The translations under genes and the position numbers were made by a program. Shown here piece after piece: positions 1 to 5,119 of a stretch of 5,119 bases of DNA; position 1 is the stretch's first letter, and every line of letters starts with the position of its first letter. The notes below the pieces were generated by a model. The model worked only from the letters and a program-made list of their open reading frames with translations. It was not told the DNA's origin and searched no databases. This stretch comes from JBHHZM01 sp046758065. Its GTDB lineage: Bacteria > Pseudomonadota > Alphaproteobacteria > JAAXGF01. The DNA is taken from assembly GCA_046758065.1 (NCBI GenBank), contig JBHHZM010000178.1:1-5119 (forward strand), given 5' to 3'.

Positions 1-21
1 GAGCCGCCGTTGCAGCGGCTC
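1..21. terminator. GC-rich stem-loop at window edge, possible terminator
   Basis: GAGCCGC (1-7) pairs perfectly with GCGGCTC (15-21) around a 7-base loop. A short TTT follows at 25-27. The stem could extend left of the window. It may end transcription of an unseen plus-strand gene to the left, but there is no real T-run, so the role is a guess. A structured RNA element is the alternative. Confidence 0.3.
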
Positions 22-88
22 GAGTTTACAGGGAGGCTTCAGAAAGTCCGGAGAACACACCAGGGATCGGGGGGATCCAAGGCGTGAC

Positions 89-116
89 GTGAAAACTAGT
101 CTCCGTTCCTTAAAAT
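89..116 (+). promoter_or_regulatory. Weak candidate sigma-70 promoter for the membrane protein/DinB pair
   Basis: GTGAAA (89-94) and TAAAAT (111-116) are separated by 16 bases. The -10 matches TATAAT at 5 of 6 positions and the -35 matches TTGACA at 4 of 6. Transcription would start near 123, leaving a leader of about 78 bases before the GTG at 201. The -10 overlaps the CtrA box, so CtrA bound there would be expected to block this promoter. The call is by eye and in AT-rich DNA, where chance matches are common. Confidence 0.25.
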
Positions 117-125
117 ATGGTTAAC
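110..125. promoter_or_regulatory. CtrA-binding box (TTAA-N7-TTAAC)
   Basis: TTAA (110-113), seven bases, then TTAAC (121-125) is an exact match to the full CtrA recognition sequence. The minus strand of 117-124 reads TTAACCAT, the other common way of writing the same site. CtrA is the master cell-cycle and motility response regulator of Alphaproteobacteria. A GAATC (CcrM-type GANTC) site follows two bases later at 127-131. The box lies about 75 bases upstream of the membrane protein/DinB pair and could instead act leftward on a gene outside the window. Confidence 0.6.
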
Positions 126-200
126 GGAATCTAACTTGGTAAATTTTTTTCGCCATCGTCGGATTTTTTCGGGAAACACGGTTGGCGGAGGCGTGTGAAA

Positions 201-485
201 GTGGTGGAAACGTTGGTTTTTCTTGCGGTCCTCGGCGCCTTCGCGCTGCCGCTTCTGCACGTCGCACTGTCGCCGCGCGGCGGCCCTTTCGTTCGGGCGC
301 CCGGCGCCCGTTGTCCGTTCGGCCCGCGCACCGGATGGCTGGTGCTGGTGCTGCTGCTCGGGCCTCTCGGCTGGCTGCTCTACATGCTGCGCCGGCGGAC
401 GATATCTTTGCCCGCATCTTTGCCCACCCGATCGCGCGCGCCGGGCGACGACCGGCTAGCCCCGTCGAACAGGGAGGACGCATGA
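201..485 (+). CDS. Small two-helix membrane protein, PLDc_N-like
   Basis: This is a 94-residue protein of unknown function. It has two hydrophobic segments, about residues 4-23 and 46-63. The second ends in a GPLGWLLYMLRRR stretch, which resembles the short PLDc_N membrane module found alone or before phospholipase D domains; no HKD catalytic motif is present. Between the helices lies a loop rich in Pro, Gly and Arg, and the C-terminal 30 residues are polar and probably disordered. I chose the GTG at 201 because GGAGG at 187-191 sits 9 bases upstream; the in-frame GTG at 195 would leave only 3 bases, and GTG 204 is also possible. Its TGA overlaps the next ATG (ATGA), so the two are probably translated together. 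The gene is likely real, but the family assignment is tentative. Confidence 0.65.
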   Translation: MVETLVFLAVLGAFALPLLHVALSPRGGPFVRAPGARCPFGPRTGWLVLVLLLGPLGWLLYMLRRRTISLPASLPTRSRAPGDDRLAPSNREDA

Positions 486-982
486 ACAACTTCTCGCTGA
501 TGGCCCGCTTCAACGCCTGGATCAACGGCCGGCTGTACGAATCGGTCGCGGGCCTTTCGGACGACGCCTACCGGAACGACCGCAAAGCGTATTTCGGCTC
601 GGTGCACAACACCCTCAATCATCTTCTCGTCGTCGACCGGCTGTGGACCGGTCGCATCGAAGGCGTCGACCGCGGGGTCCGCGCGCTCGACGAGATTCTA
701 TACGACGACTTCGCGGGCCTGCGCGCGGCGCGCGCGGCTGAGGACGATCGCATGATCGCCTTCGTCGACGGGTTGGACGCCGCGCGGCTGCGCGCGCCGG
801 TGCGCTACCGCCGGATGCTCGGCACCGGCGAGCAGGTGACCCGCTGCGACCATATCCTGCTGACGCTGTTCAACCACCAGACCCACCACCGCGGCCAGGT
901 CCATTGCATGCTGACCCAGTCGGGCGTCGTCCCGCCGCCGCTCGATCTGGTCTACTTTCTCGAGGAAATCGGCCTAAGCTGA
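482..982 (+). CDS. DinB family protein (putative metal-dependent four-helix protein)
   Basis: This 166-residue protein has the full DinB/YfiT-like layout. H47 lies in TLNHLLVVDRLW, the first metal-ligand helix, and H132 and H136 lie in NHQTHHRGQVH near the C-terminus, giving the usual three-histidine site for a divalent metal. Members are cytosolic four-helix bundles of about 150-170 residues. Some relatives are thiol-dependent transferases or hydrolases, and Bacillus DinB is DNA-damage inducible, but the substrate cannot be read from this sequence. The ATG at 482 has a strong AGGGAGGA at 471-478 and lies inside the ATGA overlap with the upstream membrane-protein gene, which argues for a shared transcript. 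An open frame continues upstream to 182 but carries no DinB residues and is a GC-driven extension. The gene ends only 11 bases from the convergent pentapeptide gene. Confidence 0.9.
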   Translation: MNNFSLMARFNAWINGRLYESVAGLSDDAYRNDRKAYFGSVHNTLNHLLVVDRLWTGRIEGVDRGVRALDEILYDDFAGLRAARAAEDDRMIAFVDGLDAARLRAPVRYRRMLGTGEQVTRCDHILLTLFNHQTHHRGQVHCMLTQSGVVPPPLDLVYFLEEIGLS

Positions 983-993
983 CGCGCGCCCGA

Positions 994-1845
994 TTAGTCG
1001 CAGCGCCGCACTGTGAGTCCCTCGGGCAACGCCGTCCGGGCATCGCCGCAGGCGGCGGCGAGTTGAGACTGGGTCAGGCCCCGGGCTTCCGCCAGGTTGG
1101 CGCCGCTCAGGTCGGCGCCGTCGAGATCGGCATCGGCAAGCGCGGCGCGCTCGAAATTCGCCCTGTCGAGCACCGTGCCGCGCAGGCTGGCGCCGACCAG
1201 CACCGCGCGTTCGAGGCTGGCGTGTCGCAGGTCGACGCCGTCGAGCGAGGCGCCGGCGAGGTTGGCGCGATCGAGGATGGCGCGGCGCAGATCGGCGCCG
1301 TCGAGGCGGGCGTCGCCGAGATCGGCCCGGGTCAGGTTCGCGCCGCGCATGACCGTGCCGCGCAGATCCGCCCCGACGAGGCGCGCCCGCTCGAGAACGG
1401 CGAATTCGAGCGTGGCGCCGTGGAGGCGGGCGCCGCTGAGATCGGCTTTTTCGAGCGAGGCGGCGCCGAGCTTGCTGTCGATCAAGGTCGCCGCGGCGAG
1501 ATCGGTTTTTGCGAGGTTGCTGCGGCGGAGGTTGGCGCGCGTCAGGTCCGCGCCGTGGAGGTTCGCCTTTTCGAGGTCGGCGCCCGTGAGGTCGATGTCC
1601 GCGAGCCGCGCTCCGCTGAGGTCGGCTTTCGCGAGGCGCGCGCCGCTCAGGTCGGCGCCTTCGAGGCCGACGTGGCTCAGATCGCAGCCCGCACAGGCGC
1701 GCGTCGTCATCAGCGCCTCGAGCACCTCCGGCGTCACCGCCGACGCGGCCGGGGCAAGGACGAACACACCCATGACGGCCAGCGCCGCGATACCCTGCCA
1801 CAGCTCCCAATTCATGGCGTTCCCCGACGCTGCAGGACGGCGCAT
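994..1845 (-). CDS. Exported pentapeptide-repeat protein
   Basis: This 283-residue protein begins with a likely Sec signal peptide: Arg2-Arg3, a hydrophobic core at about residues 17-31, and an APAASA-V cleavage site after residue 36. A short helix-like stretch and CAGC (C51, C54) lead into 40 consecutive A(D/N)Lxx repeats, with the central Leu at every fifth residue from 56 to 251 (Met at 166, Phe at 231). This should fold into a right-handed quadrilateral beta-helix of about ten coils. The tail, ACGD...LPEGL...C (C266, C282), is a recurrent ending for this kind of protein. The four cysteines could form disulfides in the periplasm. The function is unknown, and nothing indicates a quinolone-resistance (Qnr) type. 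The start is uncertain. ATG 1845 overlaps the stop of the upstream DUF1192 gene (TAATG) and supplies the positive n-region. ATG 1815 has a GGGGA 5 bases upstream, but its signal peptide would lack basic residues. Confidence 0.88.
   Translation of the reverse strand: MRRPAASGNAMNWELWQGIAALAVMGVFVLAPAASAVTPEVLEALMTTRACAGCDLSHVGLEGADLSGARLAKADLSGARLADIDLTGADLEKANLHGADLTRANLRRSNLAKTDLAAATLIDSKLGAASLEKADLSGARLHGATLEFAVLERARLVGADLRGTVMRGANLTRADLGDARLDGADLRRAILDRANLAGASLDGVDLRHASLERAVLVGASLRGTVLDRANFERAALADADLDGADLSGANLAEARGLTQSQLAAACGDARTALPEGLTVRRCD
1087..1686 (-). repeat. 15-base periodic repeat coding for 40 pentapeptides
   Basis: These 600 bases are exactly 40 units of 15 bases, encoding residues 54-253 of the pentapeptide-repeat protein. 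The units are diverged at DNA level but share GC-rich words such as those for GADL and SGAN. The periodicity also makes long open frames appear in other frames, which are not genes. Confidence 0.85.
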
Positions 1846-2027
1846 TACTTGTGAAAGACCGATCGGGCGTCGCTCAGCGCCGCCTGCTTGACGGCGATGT
1901 CGGCCTTGACGCGGGCAATTTCCGCTTCGAGTTCGACGATGTACGCGTTGAGCTGTTCGATCGACATGTCCTCAAGATTTCGTGGCCGGGGTTTGACCTT
2001 GCGTGGCAGCAGCTCCTCTTCGTCCAT
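1845..2027 (-). CDS. DUF1192 family small coiled-coil protein
   Basis: This 60-residue cytosolic protein matches the usual size and pattern of DUF1192, a family found in Alphaproteobacteria. It has an acidic MDEEELLP start, a basic Lys/Arg/Pro stretch (residues 9-16), then SIEQLNAYIVELEAEIARV, followed by KxDIAxKQAA and an Ala/Phe-rich end. Residues 23-53 have heptad spacing and should form one coiled coil. No enzymatic residues are seen and the function is unknown; a partner-binding role is plausible. The ATG at 2027 is supported by a clear GGAGG at 2034-2038 with 6 bases of spacing. The TAA stop shares its last A with an ATG of the downstream pentapeptide gene (TAATG), suggesting coupled translation. 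It lies 60 bases downstream of the dehydrogenase on the same strand, so it may share that transcript or use its own promoter. Confidence 0.85.
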   Translation of the reverse strand: MDEEELLPRKVKPRPRNLEDMSIEQLNAYIVELEAEIARVKADIAVKQAALSDARSVFHK

Positions 2028-2055
2028 CGTCCGCCTCCGGGTTCAGCGGTTGCGC

Positions 2056-2061
2056 AGTATA
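2056..2061 (-). promoter_or_regulatory. Possible -10 element for the DUF1192/pentapeptide pair
   Basis: In the 60-base gap after the dehydrogenase, the minus strand reads TATACT (5 of 6 matches to TATAAT), about 28 bases before the DUF1192 start. The bases at -35 (TACCCC) match poorly. The pair may therefore be mostly co-transcribed from the dehydrogenase promoter, with this as a weak internal start. Confidence 0.22.
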
Positions 2062-2087
2062 GGCGCTCGCGTCTCTCCGGGGTAGCG

Positions 2088-3098
2088 TCAGTAGCCCAAC
2101 TTGGGGCGCACCCGGTTTCTGAGCGGTCGCCCGTCGAGATACCGGCCGAGGTTGTCGAAGAAGAGATCGAGGGTGAGCGGCACGTAAGACACGTCGTCGT
2201 CGGACGAAACGTGCGGCGTCATGATCAGGTTGGGGGTGCGCCACAGCGGCGAGTCGGGCGGCAGCGGCTCGGGGTCGAAAACATCGAGCACCGCGCCGGC
2301 GAGCGTGCCGGCGCGAAGCTTGTCGGCGAGCGCCGCGTAGTCGACGACCTGGGCGCGGCTCATGTTGACGAGCCCGGCAGAGGGTTTGAGCAGATCGAGC
2401 CGGCGGCGGTCGATCAGGCCGCGCGTCTCGGACGTGAGCGGCGTGGTGACGACCACGAAGTCGGCTTGCGGCAGCAGCGCATCAAGCGCCTCGGGACGGT
2501 GCATCTCGTCGACCCCGCGCGCCGGCCGGCCGTGACGGCGCAGGCCGACGACGCGCAGTCCGAGCTGTTTCGCCCGGCGCGCGACCGCGCCGCCCATCCG
2601 GCCAACGCCGACGATCAACAGCGTCTTGCCCGCCGCCGGCGTCGAGTAGACCGGCTCGAAGCGCGCCTCGCGCTGGCGGGTATGGAACGCCGGCATGGCG
2701 TTGTTGAGCATGAGGATCGCCATCAGGCCGTATTCGCCCGCCTTGGGCGCGTGCACGCCGCGGTTGTTGACCAGCGTCACGCCCGGCGGCAGCCAGTCGA
2801 GCGGCACGAGATGTTCGATGCCGGCGCCGATGACGTGGACCCACTTGAGCCTCGGCGCCCGCGCGGCGAGATCGTCGGTCGGCAGGTCCCAGGTCAACAG
2901 CGCCTCCGCCGTGCGCATCGAGCGGGCGAAGCTGTCGAGGTCCCAGTCGATGGTGGCGTCGATGCGGCGCGCGAGCGCGGGATGGCGGGCCTCGGCCGCC
3001 TTCCAGCGCTCGGGCGTAACGCGAAAGACGAACTCGCCGGAACGGTTGTTCTTGACGTGAACGTGGACCCTGCGGCCGGCGTCGGCCTGCGATGTCAT
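2088..3098 (-). CDS. D-2-hydroxyacid dehydrogenase (glyoxylate/hydroxypyruvate reductase-like)
   Basis: This 336-residue cytosolic enzyme of the D-2-hydroxyacid dehydrogenase family oxidises a D-2-hydroxyacid or reduces the 2-ketoacid with a nicotinamide cofactor. The substrate loop GAGIEHL is at 91-97 and the Rossmann motif GVGRMG at 164-169. The catalytic set is complete: Arg248 (NMSRAQ), Glu277 (DVFDPEPLP) and His296 (TPHVSS). The second Rossmann strand ends VVGLRRHGR (183-191), with arginines and no acidic residue, which suggests NADP(H) rather than NAD(H). The divergent N-terminal domain and length fit the glyoxylate/hydroxypyruvate reductase-like branch, but the substrate cannot be fixed. 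The ATG at 3098 has GGAAGG at 3106-3111 with 7 bases of spacing, and a good promoter lies just upstream. The frame stays open far upstream, antisense to the quinone reductase gene; that extension is not part of the protein. Confidence 0.9.
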   Translation of the reverse strand: MTSQADAGRRVHVHVKNNRSGEFVFRVTPERWKAAEARHPALARRIDATIDWDLDSFARSMRTAEALLTWDLPTDDLAARAPRLKWVHVIGAGIEHLVPLDWLPPGVTLVNNRGVHAPKAGEYGLMAILMLNNAMPAFHTRQREARFEPVYSTPAAGKTLLIVGVGRMGGAVARRAKQLGLRVVGLRRHGRPARGVDEMHRPEALDALLPQADFVVVTTPLTSETRGLIDRRRLDLLKPSAGLVNMSRAQVVDYAALADKLRAGTLAGAVLDVFDPEPLPPDSPLWRTPNLIMTPHVSSDDDVSYVPLTLDLFFDNLGRYLDGRPLRNRVRPKLGY

Positions 3099-3131
3099 CG
3101 TCTTGCCTTCCCTGCGCTCTCCCTCCGCGTC

Positions 3132-3161
3132 ATCATAACGAAAGCGAATCCGGCCTTTCAA
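3132..3161 (-). promoter_or_regulatory. Sigma-70-type promoter of the D-2-hydroxyacid dehydrogenase
   Basis: On the minus strand TTGAAA (3161-3156) and TATGAT (3137-3132) are separated by 18 bases, each matching the consensus at 5 of 6 positions. Transcription would start near 3125, giving a leader of about 27 bases with the ribosome site in it. A GAATC (3146-3150) lies within the spacer. The 126-base divergent region must also hold the promoter of the quinone reductase, for which I see no convincing pair of elements. Confidence 0.5.
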
Positions 3162-3224
3162 CGACGCACGGGCTGGGGCAGAGTACGGCGCGCGCCGGAA
3201 AATGCCCGAACCGGGAGAGCCTTT

Positions 3225-4226
3225 ATGACCGATACCCTGCCCGCCACCATGACCGCCATCGAAATCCCGGAGCCCGGCGGCCCCGAGGCGCTGGCGCCGG
3301 CCGAACGGCCGGTTCCCGAGCCCGCGTTCGGCGAGCTTCTCGTCAAGGTCGAGGCGGCCGGGATCAACCGGCCCGACCTGCTGCAGCGCACCGGCGGTTA
3401 TCCACCACCGCCCGGCGCCTCCGACATCCCGGGTCTCGAAATCGCCGGCACGGTGGCGGCACTCGGCCCCGGTGTGCAGGGCTGGCAGCCGGACGACAGG
3501 GTCTGCGCGCTGGTCGCCGGCGGCGGCTATGCCGAGTACTGCGCGGCTCCGGCGCCGCAGTGCCTGCCGGTGCCGCAGGGTTTCGACATGGTTCGCGCCG
3601 CGGCGCTGCCCGAGACCTTCTTCACGGTCTGGACCAACGTCTTCCAGCGCGCGCGCCTTGAGGGCGGCGAGCGCTTCCTGGTGCACGGCGGATCGAGCGG
3701 CATCGGCACCACGGCGATCCAGATCGCCGCCGCGCGCGGCGCCCGCGTCTTCGCCACCGCCGGCTCGGCCGAGAAGTGCGCCGCCTGCGAGCGCCTCGGC
3801 GCCGAGCGCGCCATCAACTACCGCGAGGAGGACTTCGTCGAGGTGGTGAAGCAGGCGACCGGCGGCGCCGGTGTCGACGTCATCCTCGACATGGTCGGCG
3901 GCGATTACATCGCCCGCGACATCAAGGCCTTGCGCCCGGACGGACGGCTCGTGTTCATCTCCTTTCTCGGCGGCAGCCGGGTCGAGATCGACTTCCTGCC
4001 GCTGATGCTCAAGCGCATCACCGTTTCGGGCTCGACGCTGAGACCGCGGAGCATCGAGTTCAAGGGCGTCATCGCGGACGAGCTCAGGGCCGAGGTCTGG
4101 CCGCTGCTCGACGCCGGCCGCATCGCGCCGGTGATCGATTCGACCTTTCCGCTCGCCGACGCGGCCGAAGCGCACCGGCGCCTGGAAGCGGGTGCGCATA
4201 TCGGCAAGATCGTGCTCACGGTATGA
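3225..4226 (+). CDS. NAD(P)H-quinone oxidoreductase, PIG3 type (zinc-free MDR family)
   Basis: This 333-residue cytosolic enzyme closely follows the bacterial PIG3/TP53I3-like quinone oxidoreductase family of medium-chain dehydrogenases, which reduce quinones with NAD(P)H. Characteristic stretches are MTAIEIPEPGGPEAL (9-23), AAGINRPDLLQRTGGYPPPP (44-63), CALVAGGGYAEYC (94-106) and LPETFFTVWTNVFQR (128-142). The dinucleotide loop is HGGSSGIGTTAIQ (154-166). TAGSAEKCAACERLGA (178-193) and INYREEDF (197-204) line the cofactor site. The usual zinc-ligand pattern of alcohol dehydrogenases is missing, as expected here. The protein is full length and ends in the typical HIGKIVLTV. The ATG at 3225 has GGGAG at 3213-3217 with 7 bases of spacing; frames further upstream are an extension. 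It is divergent from the dehydrogenase and may be read through into trcR, 144 bases downstream. Confidence 0.93.
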   Translation: MTDTLPATMTAIEIPEPGGPEALAPAERPVPEPAFGELLVKVEAAGINRPDLLQRTGGYPPPPGASDIPGLEIAGTVAALGPGVQGWQPDDRVCALVAGGGYAEYCAAPAPQCLPVPQGFDMVRAAALPETFFTVWTNVFQRARLEGGERFLVHGGSSGIGTTAIQIAAARGARVFATAGSAEKCAACERLGAERAINYREEDFVEVVKQATGGAGVDVILDMVGGDYIARDIKALRPDGRLVFISFLGGSRVEIDFLPLMLKRITVSGSTLRPRSIEFKGVIADELRAEVWPLLDAGRIAPVIDSTFPLADAAEAHRRLEAGAHIGKIVLTV

Positions 4227-4251
4227 GCGCGCCGCGCCGGACCTTAAGGCA

Positions 4252-4281
4252 TTGCGCGCAGATACCGAATACGCATATATC
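4252..4281 (+). promoter_or_regulatory. Candidate promoter for trcR
   Basis: TTGCGC (4252-4257) and TATATC (4276-4281) are 18 bases apart, matching the consensus at 3 and 4 of 6 positions. This is the only AT-rich spot in the gap. A start near 4288 would place the strong hairpin at 4298-4327 inside an 80-base trcR leader. The assignment is by eye. Confidence 0.3.
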
Positions 4282-4297
4282 GGGAGAACCGTTCACT

Positions 4298-4327
4298 CGC
4301 GCCGCCGCTTGCCCGACCGGCGGCGCG
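4298..4327 (+). terminator. Perfect 10-bp GC hairpin in the trcR leader: terminator or leader structure
   Basis: CGCGCCGCCG (4298-4307) pairs with CGGCGGCGCG (4318-4327) around a 10-base loop. It is followed by CGAAAGAATCTTT rather than a T-run, so it is a poor classical intrinsic terminator. It may still end the quinone reductase transcript, slow polymerase ahead of trcR, or protect or fold the trcR leader. AAAGAATCTTT (4330-4340) just after it is a small interrupted palindrome centred on a GAATC site. Confidence 0.45.
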
Positions 4328-4370
4328 CGAAAGAATCTTTAGCCGTCCCGCAAGGGATCGAGGAGGACCG

Positions 4371-5009
4371 ATGGCGCAGCCGCTGATGCCCAAGGCCACT
4401 GCCGTGTGGCTGGTCGACAATACGACGCTCACCTTCGATCAGATCGCCGACTTCTGCGAGATGCATTCGCTCGAAGTGCAAGCCATCGCCGACGGTGAGG
4501 TCGCCGTCGGCATCGTCGGTCTCGATCCCGTCGCCAACGGCCAAGTCACCCGCGAGGAGATCGAGCGTTGCCAGGCCGACCCGAGCGCCCGTCTGGTGAT
4601 GACCGAGGCGCGCGAGTTGCCCGCGGTCAAAGGCCGCAAGACGCGCTATACCCCGGTCTCGAAGCGCGGCGACAAGCCCGACGCGATCGCCTGGTTCCTG
4701 CGCAGTCATCCCGAACTCACCGATCCCCAAATCACCAAGCTGATCGGCACCACCAAGAACACGATCCGGGCGGTGCGTGATCACACCCACTGGAATAGCC
4801 CGAATATCAAGCCGCGCGACCCGGTGCTGCTCGGACTTTGCTCGCAGACCGAGCTCAACGCCGCGATCGCGCGCGCCGCGAAGGAGGGCCGCATCTCGCC
4901 GGACGCGATCGAGACGGAGACCAAATCATCGCTCGTCCGGGCGGCGGACGCCAAGCCGGTCCCCGAGACCGGCCCGCTGGGCGAACCCGGCGGGTTCGGC
5001 GGCCCCTGA
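4371..5009 (+). CDS. trcR: TrcR, RNA polymerase-tracking cell-cycle regulator (DUF1013)
   Basis: This 212-residue protein belongs to DUF1013, named TrcR in Caulobacter, where it associates with RNA polymerase at promoters and affects cell-cycle transcription and antibiotic tolerance. Two helix-turn-helix-like segments are visible. The first is TAVWLVDNTTLTFDQIADFC and following (10-43). The second is DAIAWFLRSHPELTDPQITKLIGTTKNTIRAVRDH (104-138), which reads like a DNA- or sigma-type recognition helix. A conserved-looking basic linker, KGRKTRYTPVSKRGDKP, spans 87-103, and WNSPNIKPRDPVLLGLC (141-157) follows. The Pro/Gly-rich tail after about residue 190 is probably disordered. The ATG at 4371 has AGGAGG at 4361-4366, a strong site but close (4 bases). 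The gene is preceded by a leader with a candidate promoter, a hairpin and a GANTC site. Assignment to the family is firm; the role here is inferred from Caulobacter. Confidence 0.9.
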   Translation: MAQPLMPKATAVWLVDNTTLTFDQIADFCEMHSLEVQAIADGEVAVGIVGLDPVANGQVTREEIERCQADPSARLVMTEARELPAVKGRKTRYTPVSKRGDKPDAIAWFLRSHPELTDPQITKLIGTTKNTIRAVRDHTHWNSPNIKPRDPVLLGLCSQTELNAAIARAAKEGRISPDAIETETKSSLVRAADAKPVPETGPLGEPGGFGGP

Positions 5010-5069
5010 TTGATTGCCCGCGATCGATCGGCCCGTGCGACGCAAGGCCGGTTCGACGGACGACGAACG

Positions 5070-5119
5070 ATGAGCAGCGCGGCGCGGGAAAACCCTTTCG
5101 AGGCGGGTCTGGCGCGCAC
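5070..5119 (+). CDS. Start of a gene cut by the window end, possibly an acyl-CoA synthetase
   Basis: From the ATG at 5070 an open frame gives 16 residues, MSSAARENPFEAGLAR, before the window ends. The ENPFEAGLAR stretch resembles the N-terminus of AMP-forming acyl-CoA synthetases, which often begin NPFxxGL followed by an Asn/Pro-rich phrase. So few residues cannot prove this. No strong ribosome site is seen; GACGGACGA lies just upstream. The 60-base gap after trcR allows co-transcription. Confidence 0.35.
   Translation, partial: MSSAARENPFEAGLAR

Noticed and set aside
20..56. AGAAAGTCCGGA-like words suggesting an RNase P RNA fragment
   Set aside because: Only a short resemblance to the conserved GGAAAGTCCGG segment; the surrounding helices and other conserved parts are not found.
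64..78. GGATC...GATCC five-bp stem with a GGGGG loop
   Set aside because: Too short and without a T-run or partner elements; likely chance in GC-rich DNA.
121..525. 134-codon minus-strand frame ending MAKKIYQVRFR
   Set aside because: It is antisense to the membrane protein gene and Ala/Arg-rich, with no domain. The last 11 residues alone would make only a tiny peptide crossing the CtrA region.
983..993. Bidirectional terminator between the convergent DinB and pentapeptide genes
   Set aside because: The gap is only 11 bases and I find no convincing stem-loop there or just inside either gene.
904..1854. 316-codon plus-strand frame with GAVE/GAAE-like repeats, and other repeat-bearing frames here
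   Set aside because: The pattern is the mirror of the 15-base pentapeptide coding repeat on the minus strand; no signal peptide, domain or ribosome site supports it.
2088..4199. 703-codon minus-strand frame, seemingly a dehydrogenase with a long N-terminal extension
   Set aside because: The extension is antisense to the quinone reductase and has no recognisable domain. The ATG at 3098 has a good ribosome site and promoter and gives the normal family length.
1851..4226. 791-codon open frame on the plus strand running antisense to the dehydrogenase before the quinone reductase
   Set aside because: The first 458 residues are antisense to the dehydrogenase and DUF1192 genes, with Arg/Val/Glu-rich sequence and no domain. 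It is a by-product of high GC; the real start is 3225.

Overview
The window is high-GC chromosomal DNA that looks like an alphaproteobacterium, perhaps Rhodospirillales or a neighbouring order. The case rests on three things: a DUF1192 protein and a TrcR (DUF1013) protein, both families I know from Alphaproteobacteria; a textbook CtrA box (TTAA-N7-TTAAC); and GANTC sites in the intergenic stretches. Coding is dense. I see no rRNA, tRNA, insertion sequence, CRISPR array or phage gene, and base composition looks even apart from one AT-rich regulatory stretch near the left end.

Layout from left to right. Bases 1-200 are non-coding: a GC-rich stem-loop at the very edge, a CtrA box next to a GAATC site, and two T-tracts. 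Then come a two-gene plus-strand unit, a small two-helix membrane protein and a DinB-like metal-binding protein, overlapping by ATGA. A minus-strand set converges on it and is read from right to left: a D-2-hydroxyacid dehydrogenase, a 60-residue DUF1192 coiled-coil protein, and an exported pentapeptide-repeat protein with 40 unbroken repeats. The last two overlap as TAATG. From a divergent 126-base promoter region, a PIG3-type quinone oxidoreductase runs on the plus strand. It is followed by a 144-base leader with a perfect 10-bp hairpin, then trcR, a regulator that associates with RNA polymerase in Caulobacter. The last 50 bases hold the start of another plus-strand gene, possibly an acyl-CoA synthetase.

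The genes do not form one pathway. Two are redox enzymes (hydroxyacid dehydrogenase and quinone reductase), one is a transcription/cell-cycle regulator, and the rest are small or poorly characterised housekeeping proteins. The most interesting thread is regulatory: a perfect CtrA box and GANTC sites in all three non-coding regions, in a window that also encodes TrcR. I do not see a convincing new defence, mobile or biosynthetic system.
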